Source: Garcia nutans (taxonomy: Eukaryota > Streptophyta > Magnoliopsida > Malpighiales > Euphorbiaceae). Taken from it: a stretch of DNA of 64,000 nt. A model generated the notes under the pieces. That model was given only the letters and a program-made list of their open reading frames with translations, was not told the DNA's origin and did no database searches. The position numbers and the translations under genes are program-made. Positions within the stretch are counted from its first letter, which is position 1; every line of letters begins with the position of its first letter. Of this stretch, positions 23,873 to 36,509 are shown piece after piece. The stretch covers positions 8,474,501 through 8,538,500 of the forward strand of contig CANTUV010000022.1 of NCBI GenBank assembly GCA_947685225.1. Reading direction: 5' to 3'.

Positions 23873-26800
23873 TGTAATATCTTAATTTTTAAAAATTTTT
23901 AATTTTTAAAAATTTAATAAAATAAATTATAATTTAATTGAATAAATTAAATAAAAAATTTTAAATAAAAAATAAAGATATTTTAAATAAAAAAGTTAAA
24001 TATATATGTGATATATATACAAAATATACATAATATATAAAAGTCAATTCTTTTAAAAGTCAAAGTCCATGGGCATTTTGATAATTAAACTTTAGAAATT
24101 TAAAATTATTTAAATATTTTAAAAATAAATTATTTTTAACAAAAGATAATATTTAGGGTTTTAATTAATTAATTAAAAATATATTAAAATAATAATATAT
24201 ATAAGATTGAACATGTGAGTGGGAGAAAAGAGAAATCACTATGTTCACCTTCTTCTCTTCTTCCTTGCCAAGGCCGAACCTCCATTGTGTAGAGCCAAGA
24301 ATTTTGCTTCTTCTATGCTTCAAGAATTGAAGAATTTTAAGAGTTTCAAGTGAATTTTTAAAAATTTTCTCTATATTTAGTAAGTTTTTAACTTTTTTTC
24401 TTTAAATTTCATAAAAGAGTGAAAATGTATGATTTGAATTTTCAAATTACTATGATTTAATTATCTATTTGGGTATGATTGAAGTTATTTTAAGTGGTTA
24501 ACAATGATTTTAAGGTTAGATTGAAGAAATGGTTAAGTTTGAGTAAAAATTGGTGAAGAGAGATAATTTAGAGTTATGAAATTTTTGGATTTATGAAATC
24601 ATGGATTTTAATTGTGAAAATTGATTCTAAATGAGTTATTTGGATGTATAAACAAGTATTTTAAAGTCAAATATTGGATTTGGCTAAGTTTAATTAGAGT
24701 TTGAGAATGGAAGTGTTGATTTAGGGTTTTGAAAAGGGGCATTTTTAAAGTTGGTGAATTAATTGGTTTTATTGTTTAAAGCATGTTCTTTAGTGATAAA
24801 AGTGATGAATATAAGCTTGAAATGATAATTGGATTAAATTGGAATAAAAAACCTTCAATGAGGAAGGTTATGTCATTTTAGGATTTTGGACATAAGTATA
24901 TGTTTATGTAATGTAATTGATTTAAACATATTATTATATGTTTTTAATAATATATATAAACTTAAAACACCAAATTGAATGGCTTAATATGATTTTTCGA
25001 AGTTAAAGTGATGTTAGCTTTAACTTTGGGATTTTAGTTTGAATGATGTTTAATTATGGTTTAAGTTTGAAAATATCTTTAAATGTGATACTAAATAATT
25101 ATTTATGATCACATTTGGTATAGATATTGAGGAGAATTGATTTGCCCAATCCTAGAGTTGAATGGCAAGTTGAAAGAGAATATTGGTGTTTAATTTTGTG
25201 GGGAAGCATTTAGAGGTAAGTACAAACATTGGATAAATTAGGTATGTTTGCATGACATTTAGGCTTAACATATTTTGGTTAGAAAATGTTTAAGTTACTT
25301 GATGCATTGAATATGCATGAACATTGTGCTATGTTATGTGATTTGTTAAGAATGTATTATATGCATTGTGAAAAGCCATTGATAATGGCTAAAATGAGTA
25401 ACAAGTGAAATATGTATAATATGTGAAAATGACCTAAAGTGTTTGGGTAATGTGGTTTGTTGTTTATGCATTAAAGACATTATGAAAAGCCATTGGTAAT
25501 GGCTAAATTACATAAAATGTGATTTATATATGAATTATGTGAAGATACCCAAAATATTTGGGTAATGTGCTTTAATGTAAAATGTGATACATTTTAATGA
25601 TATATTGAGATATGATGAAATGTGATAAATTGAAATGAAATGATATTGATATGAATGAGAAAAATGAGAAAAGAGACAATGTGTCTAATTGATAATGAAA
25701 AATGAGGCAATGTGCCTAGCTTGATTATGAAAAATGAGAAAGAAATTGATGATGAAAAATATGAAATAATTGTGTGCCTAATATGTTTTTCAATTTTCAT
25801 AGTTTTGTATTTGGCAGTATGCCTTTGAGGTTATCCTCATTATTTTCCTTCGAGGTTAGCTTTTGAGTAATTATTTGATTTGCCTTCGGAGCTAGACGCA
25901 TGGCATCACTGTGATATGATCTGCCTTCGGGGTTAGCTTTTGAGCAATTATTATGATTTGCCTTCGAGGCTAGCTTTTGAGCAATTACTTGATTTGCCTT
26001 CGGGGCTAAACACGTGATGTCAACTTAGACCAAAACAGTAACTCTAAACTTTGAATAGTATATTAGATCTTTTAGGCTCATGCTTGTGTTTATTTTTATG
26101 TGAATTGTAAAATGATTGAAAAATATATTTAAAATGAAATGGTATGTCACATGATGACATGATATACATAAGCATTATGCATTGGCATTGCATATAAGTT
26201 TTATTGTTATCAAAATTTGTACAGCTAGGCTTTTGGCTTAATGCAATTATAATTTATCATGCAAGTGACATGAGAAATCCAGTAGAGCCGGAGAGTTCTT
26301 CTAGACCGGGTCGAGTCTAGATTTAAAATTTTGGCTGTAGAGTTTATTTCGGGCATCAAGATTAGAGACACTGCCAACATGTATATATTTATTATCGTAC
26401 ATTTTGATATTATCTATATTATATTATGTTTTGAAGTATATATATTATAAATTATAAAGAGTGGGTTGAAAATTTTAGAATGTGGGTGTATATGTGGTTT
26501 GATAAAAATATATATGTATATATATAAATATTTTGAGAAATTTGAAGAAATTGAGGAGTATGAGTGAAATGTATGAATGATTTTTATTAAGAGTGTTTTT
26601 TGATGCAAGTTGTGTTTGGTTGTAATTTGGGAATGTCCAAATTACAGATAAAACTATGGCGAATTTTTTCTAGAAATTTTCAAATAAAGCTCTATTTTTG
26701 AACCTATAATTTATAACAAATATTTATTTATTATTTAATTATACATTTAAAAGTGTTTTGGATTTTAATTTGAAAAAGTATAAAATTTTTATTAAATCGA

Positions 26801-26885
26801 ATTGTGATATTTTTGTACGATATATGCATATTTTATATATAATGGATGCATATATTGTACGTATATAGGATATAAGGGTGTTACA
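23873..26885. mobile_element. Solo LTR of a Ty3/gypsy (chromovirus-like) element
   Basis: 3013 bp starting TGTAATATC and ending GGGTGTTACA, the same ends as the intact chromovirus LTR at 54552-57058. It is flanked on both sides by ATATA (23868-23872, 26886-26890), a plausible 5-bp target duplication although the sequence is low-complexity. Collinear similarity to the intact LTR includes CCAAAACA(G/T)TAACTCT...GGC(T/C)CATGCTTGT (about 26029-26090 versus 56329-56380) and GAGAGTTC(T/A)TC. There is no primer site or pol, so it is a solo LTR, normally produced by LTR-LTR recombination. The orientation appears +. Confidence 0.8.
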
Positions 26886-26890
26886 ATATA

Positions 26891-27492
26891 TATATATATA
26901 TATTCTTTCTAAGATCTTAATTAATAAAAAAAATTTACAGATAAATAAATTAAATCATTAAAAAATTTAATAATTTTCTATGTTCAAACTTAACTCATGG
27001 CTAGCTCTATTCGCTTGCATGCTTCTCAACACGTTGTGTAATAGTTTGTAGTATATCATTAATAGTCAACTAATGCATTTCACACATTGTTATTTTATAT
27101 TTTATTCAAATACATTTTCGCTAATTTTTTAAATTATATTATAAAATGACCTAATGTATATATGCCACCCCATGTAATTATTCAATATGTCTTAAAAAAT
27201 TATGTATATATTATAGTAATTTTTCGAATCTAAACACCTCTTAATATGACATACATTATATTATATGTCTCTATTGGTTTGACTCTCCAAATTTATGGAT
27301 GTTAAAAAAAGTTTTAGTTATTGGTTTACTTGAAAAACATATATTTTTTAAAAAAATTAATATTACTTTTAAATAAGTAAATAAAATTTTTATTTAAATT
27401 AAGTAAAGTTTTATTTTCAAAGCATTTATATTTACTTAAATTTATTCTATTTACATACCAAAAATGGTTTTATTTCACCAATTATATATAAA
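26891..27492. other. AT-rich intergenic DNA
   Basis: Starts in the TA repeat that the solo LTR landed in. No gene or named element seen. Confidence 0.5.
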
Positions 27493-27671
27493 TGAAAAAT
27501 TCTAACATGGAACTGGTTTATGTCTCTATTCATGGACCAATCTAATAAAAAAATAATTTAAAAAAAACTAATTATTTTTTTAAAAAAAATATTATAATTC
27601 AAATCACACTTTCTAATTAGTTTGATCCATGAGTAGAGATATAGACAAAGTCAATGTTAGAATTTTCCTAT
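27493..27671. mobile_element. Foldback MITE
   Basis: Long terminal inverted repeats of about 48 bp. The left arm begins AAAATTCTAACATGG and contains TCTCTATTCATGGACCAA. The right arm, read on the other strand, begins AAAATTCTAACATTG and contains TCTCTACTCATGGATCAA. The AT-rich centre has no ORF. The target duplication is unclear, so the superfamily is not assigned. Confidence 0.75.
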
Positions 27672-27689
27672 ATATATACGTCAAATAGT

Positions 27690-28390
27690 CAACTGATGGT
27701 CTATTCATTTTTCTTCACACATTTGCTTGAATGATCAATTATTCACGACCTCTATCGGTTCGAAGTGCTTTCAGCGTTTTATCTAATTGATTTTGAACTA
27801 GGTTAAAATAAATCTTGAATCAACTTAAAACTTCAAATTTATATATAATCAAATAGACATAACCATACTGAGTATAGTCATCAATATATATGATAAAATA
27901 ATAAGTATTATGTCCTCCTATTTATTTGACCACAAACTTCTGAATATATAAATTGCAATAAAACAGGGGGCTCTTGTGCCCTTTTTGAAATGTTTTTTTT
28001 AGTTTTCCCAACTAGAAATAATTTACAAGTAGAAAGTTCTGCTTTATCAATATTTGAAAGGAGATCAATCTTTACTGATCAAACCAATCCTTGTATGCCA
28101 ACAAAACCAAGTCTAGCATATCACATATTAACATTATACTTATAGTTTGTGCAATATAAATAGAGGAAAAACTAATATTGGAAACTATAATATTTGCAAT
28201 ATCTATAACAAGCGAAATACAAAACATATCCGAAGCCATAAAATATTTGTCCTGAATATAAATATACTTGATTACCATGAAAACTTAAAAGAAAAATATG
28301 CCTAAGTCAAACCATAAATAGAAATCAAATTTTATCTAGTTCAAGGAATATAAGGGATTTCATGGAGCAACAAGGTTTGATTGTCAGGCA
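27690..28390 (-). pseudogene. Copia integrase/protease-region remnant
   Basis: Minus-strand similarity to a copia polyprotein with stops in several places. From right to left I read a LLLHEIPYIP pre-integrase segment (about 28350), DMLDLVLLAY in the H-x-RLGH neighbourhood (about 28110), then FIIYIDDYTQYGYVYLI (about 27890) and NQLDKTLKALRTDRGRE (about 27790). The last two are the integrase core up to the second catalytic Asp. It is heavily decayed, with no LTR identified nearby. Confidence 0.75.
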
Positions 28391-29003
28391 AAACTTTATT
28401 TGCAAGTGGCACTTTCTTCATCACGTGCAATGTTTCCTTTAAAGATCCATCATGCACCACTAGATATATAGACTGAATTCTCGAAGGCTTTTCAATCCTT
28501 CGTTAGATGATTGGTTGCTCTCTAATTTACAATACACATACAATATGCTTTAGTTAATAAAACTGAATTTAAAATAAGAATTCACTCACACATGAGTTAC
28601 CTTGTTATATTGATTTAGATATTGTACAATCTTTTGTATAATAGTCTTTTATTCCTATACTTAGAAATATATGACCTTTACTATATTCCTCTTCTTAGAG
28701 TGCTACTACTTTTGTTGGTTATCTTAGATTTTTAGTTTATTTTCTTGAGTCTCGTCTTCTTTATTCTTGCCCTTGCCTTGCAATACTTGCATTTTTTTTA
28801 TCCAAATAAAAAAACTTAACTAGTATTTGAATAATTTTGCACCTATAAACTTTATTTATTCATCGGGGGCGGATCCAAAATAAAATCCAACAATATGTAT
28901 AAGTTAGCTATAGCTTGACGAGTGGGAAAAATATAATTTTACCGCTAATATTAGGATGTTTTAGGTATTGACAAAATGAATTGTTTAATGCAATTTGTAT
29001 ATT
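28391..29003. other. Intergenic DNA next to a copia remnant
   Basis: Possibly the gag-side continuation of the decayed copia sequence, but I could not follow the frame. No gene seen. Confidence 0.4.
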
Positions 29004-29540
29004 ATAAGTGTAAAAGTTGTGGGGTAATCCCACATTGATTAAAAATAAAAGAATTGAAAGGCTTATAATAAGGAGGGGGATCCCTACAAATTGGCTTAAG
29101 TCAATTTGATTATAAGGTGAGCCCAACTTATTATAAGCCTAATTAATAATAAATGAATTTGACTAATTGATGAATTAACTAATGGCTCCTAGGGCCCAGA
29201 TTCTCAACATGGTATCAGAGCCTGTCGAGCTGGGATCCGAACCCGAAGTATGAGGGTCGAGTTACTGTACCCTGACGGACCCAGATTAGGCCGTCGATAC
29301 TTGTCAAGTGGCCGAATTGCCACTTGAGGAGGAGTGTAAAAGTTGTGGGGTAATCCCACATTGATTAAAAATAAAAGAATTGAAAGGCTTATAATAAGGA
29401 GGGGGATCCCTACAAATTGGCTTAAGTCAATTTGATTATAAGGTGAGCCCAACTTATTATAAGCCCAATTAATAATAAATGAATTTGACTAATTGATGAA
29501 TTAACTAATGGCTCCTAGGGCCCAGATTCTCAACAATAAG
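29004..29540 (+). mobile_element. Complete TRIM (terminal-repeat retrotransposon in miniature)
   Basis: Two 201-bp LTRs (29009-29209 and 29335-29535), each starting TGTAAAAG and ending CTCAACA, differ at only one base (29140 T versus 29466 C). The primer-binding site TGGTATCAGAGCC begins directly at 29210, and a purine tract GAGGAGGAG precedes the second LTR. The internal part is only 125 bp and non-coding. A perfect 5-bp target duplication, ATAAG, flanks the element (29004-29008, 29536-29540). It must move using proteins of autonomous LTR elements. Confidence 0.97.
29305..29326 (+). other. Perfect hairpin in the TRIM internal domain
   Basis: CAAGTGGC, six bases (CGAATT), then GCCACTTG forms an 8-bp stem just upstream of the purine tract. 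It could be a packaging or dimerisation signal, which is inference only. Confidence 0.6.
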
Positions 29541-30689
29541 AAATATATTTTAATTTCTTGAAGATCAGGTTGGCATGAAGGACAACATACATACTATTAG
29601 TGATTATTAATTGAATGATATAAATAGAAAGAATAAATGAAGAAAAACACACTAAAAAATGACAATTATAATTAAAAATGACCACATCTACTGGGATTTT
29701 TAATTGTGAATTAAAAACTCCCATTCCGGACTTCAATAATATTCATTTAAATCTTTTAATATGAATATGAGAAATTTCTATGCATTGAATTTTTTTAATA
29801 AAAATTCGGAAATTTCAATTTTAAAATTTAGCTATTAGAATGAAGAGTTTATTTTTATATTAATTAAATTATTTTATTTATATTTTAATAAATGTAGGAT
29901 TTATGCACTATATGTATATATTATTTATTGAAAAAAAAATAAATTACTATTAAAATCTAAATTATACTTGCTAGTGATGTCCAACTTCAACATAGTATGG
30001 AAAGGTAGGCTACAGGACTAAATCTTGGCCAACCCCAACCAAAGAAAATTCATATATTATTATTATTATTTTTTAAAAGATTATTATATAATAAAAAAAT
30101 AAAAATAAAAAATAATATAGAAGGGGTACAAAAGTTAGGAAAAAAACTGAGTGTAGATGTCCTAATCTTCATTGAAAGTGTAGGAAATCTCTTCCACATG
30201 GAAGGCAAAAGCACTACCCTACCTTAAGAAAGAAAGCTACAACTGGGACTCTTCTCTCTTGTAGTGATGGGATGGGACTTTACCACCTTCTTTTATTTAT
30301 TTATTTTTTAATTTTTTTAATTTTTTCTTAATCATTTTAACAAAAATAGTATATGATATGATATGAATGTTGATAAATGTTTCCACATTGTAATTATTAA
30401 AATTTAGCATACATAGTCTGTTCATATATAATTTTTTCCATTTCTTAATTTGGACGGATACTTTAAAAAAGAATGACATCTACTGCTCATTGTTTCTAGT
30501 AGAGCGCATATATATATCATAATACGCAAAATGTCAATTCTTTTAATATAGAAAAAAAAATCAAACGAAAATATATTATTCAGTTAAAAAAAATACATTA
30601 TATAATTAAAAATTCTTAAAGGAATTTTGTCTATTAGACTACTCATTGTCAATCCATTATTTTTCTACTAGAGTCATAGTCATATAACG
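29541..30689. other. AT-rich intergenic DNA
   Basis: No recognisable gene or element. The patch 30130-30290 is less AT-rich but has no coding motif. Confidence 0.5.
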
Positions 30690-33522
30690 CAGAGATATTG
30701 GACGTTTATGCATTGTTAAGAGGGAGTTTGGCTTTCTCAACAAAAAGATATTGGTGATGAGGCTGTTTCTTTTTATACAAATCTTTTTCAAGCGGATGCC
30801 GTTTCTAATCAAGATTTTTCTTATATACTGGGTTTTCTTCCTACTATTATTTCGGAGGAACAGAATTTGGTTTTGAATACTATTCCCAATGACTGCGAGA
30901 TAAAGCAAGCTGTTTGGAAACTAGACCCCACTAGTGCTCCAGGCCCAGATGGCTTTGATGGGAAATTCTTCAGAGAATGTTGGGAGATTGTGAAATGGGA
31001 TGTTTGTAGTGCGGTTAAAGAATTTTTTCTTGGCCTTCCTATCTCGCAGTCTTTCAATTGCTCGCAAATTATTTTGATTCCTAAAGTGGACAACCCTACT
31101 TGCTTCAACCAATTCAGGCCTATATGTTTATCCAATTTTATTAGCAAGGTCTGCACTCGAATCCTTGCTGATAGACTGACTCCTTTTTTGTGTGATCTTA
31201 TTTACCCTGAGCAAGCAGGTTTTATGAAAGGGAGATCTATTCATTCACAAATTCTGTTAGAGAATGAGATGATACATGAACTTGACAGGAAAGCGAGAGG
31301 AGGGAACATTGCAATCAAGCTTGACATGGCAAAAGCTTTTGATCGAGTTTCATGGCCTTTTCTAGAAGCTGTCTTATTGCGTTTTGGCTTTTCAAGATTT
31401 CTTGTTACTTTAATTATGAATCATTTATCATCCACCAGATTGCCTGTTTGTGTGAATGGCAGGAATTATGGATTCTTTCGGCCAGGTCGGGGTGTGAAAC
31501 AGGGAGATCCGCTCTCGCCTTTTTTGTTCGTTTGGACATCTGAATGCTTTTCTAGAGGTTTAATGCACTTGATTGATTCAAGCCGCATTCAGCCATATAA
31601 GCTTGCCCGCAACTGCCCTTTAGTCTCTCATTTGGCTTTCGCTGATGATTTATTGATTTTCATTAGAGGTTATCAAATCAGTGTTAAAGCTTTTAAGGGT
31701 TTTCTCAAGCAATATCAGAAATCTTCAGGGTAACAGATTAATTTTGAAAAAAGCTCTTTGTATGTTTCCAAACATTGTTCTCCCTCTGGGATTTCAAGAC
31801 TAGAATCCTCTTTGACAATTAAAAAGAGATCTCTCCCTTTCACTTATTTGGGAGCTCCAATTTATCAAGGGATTAATCGTACAACCTATTGCGCTGAATT
31901 AATAAAGAAGATGGACTTCAAACTTATGGGGTGGACAAGACGCTTTTTATCTCATGGCGGGAGATTATTGTTGATAAAACATGTTCTTAATTCCTTGCCT
32001 ATTCATATCATGGGAGCTATGAAGATTCCAGCAGAGGTCATTAAGATCTTAGAGACGAAAATGGCTTGCTTTTTATGGGGAAGTGTTCACAACCATGATC
32101 GGCATCATTGGGTCTCTTATAAAAAGCTTTGCTATCCTACAGATGAAGGAGGTCTTGGCATCCGATCCTTGAATTCAATCCAGGATGCTTTTTCTATTAA
32201 GCTCTGGATTGCTTACATGTATGAAAATTCTCTGTGGGCTTCCTACATGCGCTGGCGTTACTCTAGAAATGGGACATGAAGTTTCAAATCATTGACTCTT
32301 GCTCATGGAAGCGAATATGTCAGGTACATTCTTTTGCTTTAGACACTATGGAAGCTAATGAATTTTTACTGGCTAATAATGATGAAAGTGTTGTTAGCGT
32401 TCCTTTCTCTTCCATTCATGAATGGGTGCGTAAACATAAGAATATAACACTATCCTCTTCCATGCTATGGGATAATCTATTCCTTATAAAGATTTCTTTT
32501 TTCACCTGGCGTGTGCTTCATAAGGCACTACCACTACATGATCGGCTACAACTAATGGGTATTTCGGGCCCTTCTTGTTGCCTTTTTTGCCTCTCTGCCG
32601 AAAGCTCTTTGGATCATATTTTTTACTTGTGTTCTCATATTCAAAAAATTTGGAGATTCTTTGGCAGTTATGTTTTGACCTCCAATATTACTTATTCATC
32701 ATTAAGGTTAGAAATTAAGAAATGGTGGTTGGTTACTAAGCCAAAATCCCTGTTAGGCTTGCTTCGAAGATTTATTCCGCAAATAATATTATGGCACATA
32801 TGGCGTGCTTTTTGTAATTTCACATGGGGAGATGGGGACTTCTTGATCACCAACATTCGCACCAGCATCTGCCACGCTATATATAACTGGGGTATTATCA
32901 ACTCAACTCGGAAATTTGCTAAAGAGAGGTTTGTTTCGCTTATGGAGTTACTGCCAGCGGGTTTTGGATCAATGCAGCGCAAACCTTCCCTAGTCTACTG
33001 GCGTTTACCATTGGCTCATCCTTTTAAGGTTAACGTCGATGCCTCTTTCACGCCTTTGTTCTCGGCTGGAGGAGCGGTGATTCGGAACTCGTTTGGAAAT
33101 TTTGTAGCAGCTTGTTACTTCCCTATTCGAGCTTCTACTCCTCTATCTGCAAAGATCACAGCCATTAAATTCGTTATTGATTGGTGCTTAAATCTTGGTT
33201 ACTCTTCCATCTATATCGAGACAGATTCTCTCCAAGCTACCGACATTTTTCACCAATGGCGACCGCCGGATTTCTATGGCATTTCAACTGAAATCTCGAA
33301 TTTCCTTTAATCCACATGTTCGAGTATCACTCATATATTTAGAGAGGGAAATCAGATTGCCCATAAAGCTTGCTCATATGGGAATGATAACACACACTTT
33401 CTTTAATTTTTCTAGCTTTCAATCTTTACCCAATGATATAAAAGGGCTCATTAATACTTATTGTATGGGTATTCCTTCTTTGAGATATAAATAAAATCCT
33501 TTATCTTGGCCAAAAAAAAAAA
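30690..33522 (+). pseudogene. 5'-truncated LINE (L1-type) with RT, zinc-binding and RNase H domains
   Basis: ORF2 remnant of a non-LTR retrotransposon ending in an 11-base poly(A) tail (33512-33522). Reverse transcriptase motifs read LDPTSAPGPDGF (about 30920), IILIPKVDNP, FRPICLSNF, IKLDMAKAFDRVSW (about 31315), GVKQGDPLSPFLF (about 31490) and the catalytic FADDLLIF (about 31640). A zinc-binding region SFFTWRVLHKALPLHDRL...CCLFC...HIFYLC follows (about 32490-32640), then an RNase H domain with VNVDASF (about 33030) and IETDSLQA (about 33220). Breaks: TAA at 31731, TGA at 32277 with a frameshift, and frame loss near 33305. ORF1 and the endonuclease are missing, as expected from incomplete target-primed reverse transcription. 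No target duplication was found. Confidence 0.93.
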
Positions 33523-35446
33523 GAGAGTTAATATAAAAAATTAATTATCTTTTAAATTATATATAATCTCATTTAATATTCTATATTTGATCAATATGAA
33601 ATTATACTTAACATATAATCTACTTGTTATGTAACAGTTTAAACTCTAAACATTAATTTATTTAATAATTTAATCCAAATAATAATAAAATATATTTCTA
33701 ATTTGTTATTAATTACATCATACCCAGAAGAGCAAAATGTTATTATTTAATAGAGGACAGAGATTTAATCTGTAAGTTATAAATTGTTAACGTATCTTTT
33801 ATTGATGTTACTATCTTCTATTTGGAAAAAAGAAAAATGTTTCTTAACATTGTACAAAATCTCCCTTTAATTTAATATAAAATAAAACTATATAAAATAA
33901 TGCTTACCATGATTTTCAAGGCATTAAAAAGAAGAATCTCATATATGTTATTTTTGTAGATTATAGAAATATAACAAGTTATTATTGCCATTTTCTTAAA
34001 TTCTTACCATCTTTTAGGCCTATCCCACTTCTGACGAAAAAAAAAAAGCCATAAAAACTCATAACATCTCATTAGGCAAGATATTTTAAATTTTATTTTT
34101 TTAAAATATAATTATTTTCAAAAATTTTAAAATTAATAGAAAAGTGTATTATAAATTTGAAATTTAATTACAATTGTACCTATTTGATAAAATTTAAAAT
34201 AAAAATTAACTTAATTATATTTATTATTTATATAACACTATTATCATTAACCTCAATTATATCATAAATCATAATTTTTTGTTTCATTTTTATTTTAATA
34301 TTTGACGTTTAGTCACTAAAGAAAAATTTAATGTCAGCAATATTTGATCATCGACGTTTAGTCCAAAAATAGTTTTACTTTATTGTTTGGTTAAGAAACC
34401 AATTTCATTACATTCAATTGCAAAAATAATTTACTTTAAATGGTAATAATACTAATTAGGATTTAAAACATTAATTTTTTTTGTAACTTAAATCTCTTTT
34501 TTTTTTTTTTTTTAAATTTTCAACAAAAATTTGCCCATTAACGCACCGCCAAAATGGGTTTGGACAAATGGGGTAACAGGTTAAAAAGTCATAGATGATT
34601 GAAATGAAGAAAATGTAATATAGCAATGTATACCAAACGGCAATGTCGCCTTCAACTAAAGACTTTTGTTTTTTAATGAACCATTGAATTAATCTATCCT
34701 TCCTAGCTAGTGCTTCATCAATGTCCCACTTTTTTCCTCACTCCCATTGCTTTCCAACAAATTACCAAAATCCCACTTGTATCTTCTTGATGCAAACATT
34801 AATTTTATTTATGTATTATATTATTAATTTTAAAATTTTCATTTTATTTCCTTTATAAAAAAATAAATTTATAATAAAAAAAATATAGGTTATATTTTAA
34901 AAGATAGCCACTAAAAAAAATTCAAGATCAGCTCAAGATTTGAGTTGTCATAACTTACTAAAATTTTAGTTATCAGTTTACTTCTAAATATTAAAAATGT
35001 AATATAAAATTTAAAAAATTATGCAAATTAAATCAAAGTTCTTAGAAAAAATGGTATAAATATGATTATAATATTTAGGATCAACTGAGCATATGCATCT
35101 CTTCTTTTTTTTTTTTTCTAAAAAATATAAAACAAGTTTATCAAATAGAGGAAATATAAATAAAAATTAACTGAAGTGGGCCACAAATGCAACTATTTTT
35201 TTTGTTCTTAGTTATTTATTATGTTGACACATGGACTTCTATTAATTTTTGTATATATTTGCTCTAGTTTATAAATTTGCAATATATTTTTTGGATAAAA
35301 AAAATTGAATTTATATGCTTCTTAATTTAAATATCAAGAGTCATATTTATATTTTTTTATTAATTCTTATGACACAAAAAGGATATATTTTTTTATACAC
35401 TGTATTAATAATAAAAATAATAAAAATAATAATTATTATATTTTGG
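33523..35446. other. AT-rich intergenic DNA
   Basis: Homopolymer-rich, with no recognisable gene, RNA or element end. Confidence 0.55.
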
Positions 35447-35732
35447 ACTTTTGATAAAAATATAAGAAACATTAAAAATAATTTTAAATATACCATATTT
35501 ATAAAATATTTACCAAAATATCAAATTTTATAAAATATTTACTAAAATACCATATTTTTATTAGTTTACAGATAGTTTACAATAAATTTATAATTAGTTT
35601 ACAATAAATTTATAATGAGTTTATAAATTTTACACAGTTTATAATGAGTTTATTATAAGTTTATAATAAAATAACTAAAATATCTCTTATAAAAAAAATT
35701 TTAAAAATACGGTGGAGGGTGTTATTTTCTCT
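35447..35732. repeat. Dispersed AT-rich repeat, copy C
   Basis: Starts ACTTTTGATAAAAATATAAG and ends GGAGGGTGTTATTTTCTCTT. It aligns with copy B (14591-14858) over its whole length. An ORF inside (35315-35533) is AT-driven and not credible. Confidence 0.75.
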
Positions 35733-35854
35733 TATATTTTGCTCTAATTGTTCCTTGGACCGGATCGCATTAGATATTGGACTTTGAGCTCTTTGGACTT
35801 GCCTCAAGATCCACCTTCATTATAATTTTACACTTAAAACTCAAGCATAAATTG

Positions 35855-36105
35855 GCTTTTGATAAAAATATAAGAAAAAATAAAAAAAATTTAAATTTAT
35901 CTTGTTTACAATTTATTTATCAAAACATTTATAAAAATATCATAGTTTTACTAGTTTATAATAAGTTTACAATGAGTTTATAACGATTTATTGTGATTTT
36001 ATAAATTTTATATAATTTATAATATATTTATTATTAATTTATTATAAATTTATAATAAAATAATTAAAATATCTCTCATAAAAAAATAAAAATTAAAAAA
36101 GAAAA
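35855..36105. repeat. Dispersed AT-rich repeat, copy D
   Basis: Starts GCTTTTGATAAAAATATAAG, nearly identical to the start of copy C about 410 bp earlier and in the same orientation. It contains the shared TAATAAAATAATTAAAATATCTCT block. The right end has diverged. Confidence 0.65.
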
Positions 36106-36509
36106 CATGACAAAGATTGTCAATTTTTTTCAATATAAATAGTACATAGTTATTTCAAATCACCACCTATCCAAATAAACCCTTGCATTGCAATTTGGAA
36201 TTAAAACTTTTATGTTCTTATACGGCTTGAGCCGTAGCACATTAATTGTGCTACTACATAACCGAAGTGGCATCAATGCGGCCCAACTTGTTAGAAGAAC
36301 TATCATATTTTTACATAAACCCTTAAAAGTAAAACTATCTCCAATAAAACTCCGAACGCCCTTTTTTTTTTTTTTTCACTTTTGCAAAAACGTGTATCAA
36401 ACTTTTAAAAATATTTCATCCTTCATAATATATGCATATATTATACAAATAGTGATTAAGAAAAATAATATATATATTCTGCTGTCTAATAATTTTCTTA
36501 TAATTTAAA

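Noticed and set aside
28908..29452. Two ORFs sharing an identical 40-residue start (MGSPYNQIDLSQ...)
   Set aside because: They are antisense reads of the two TRIM LTRs; identity reflects the LTR repeat, not a gene pair.
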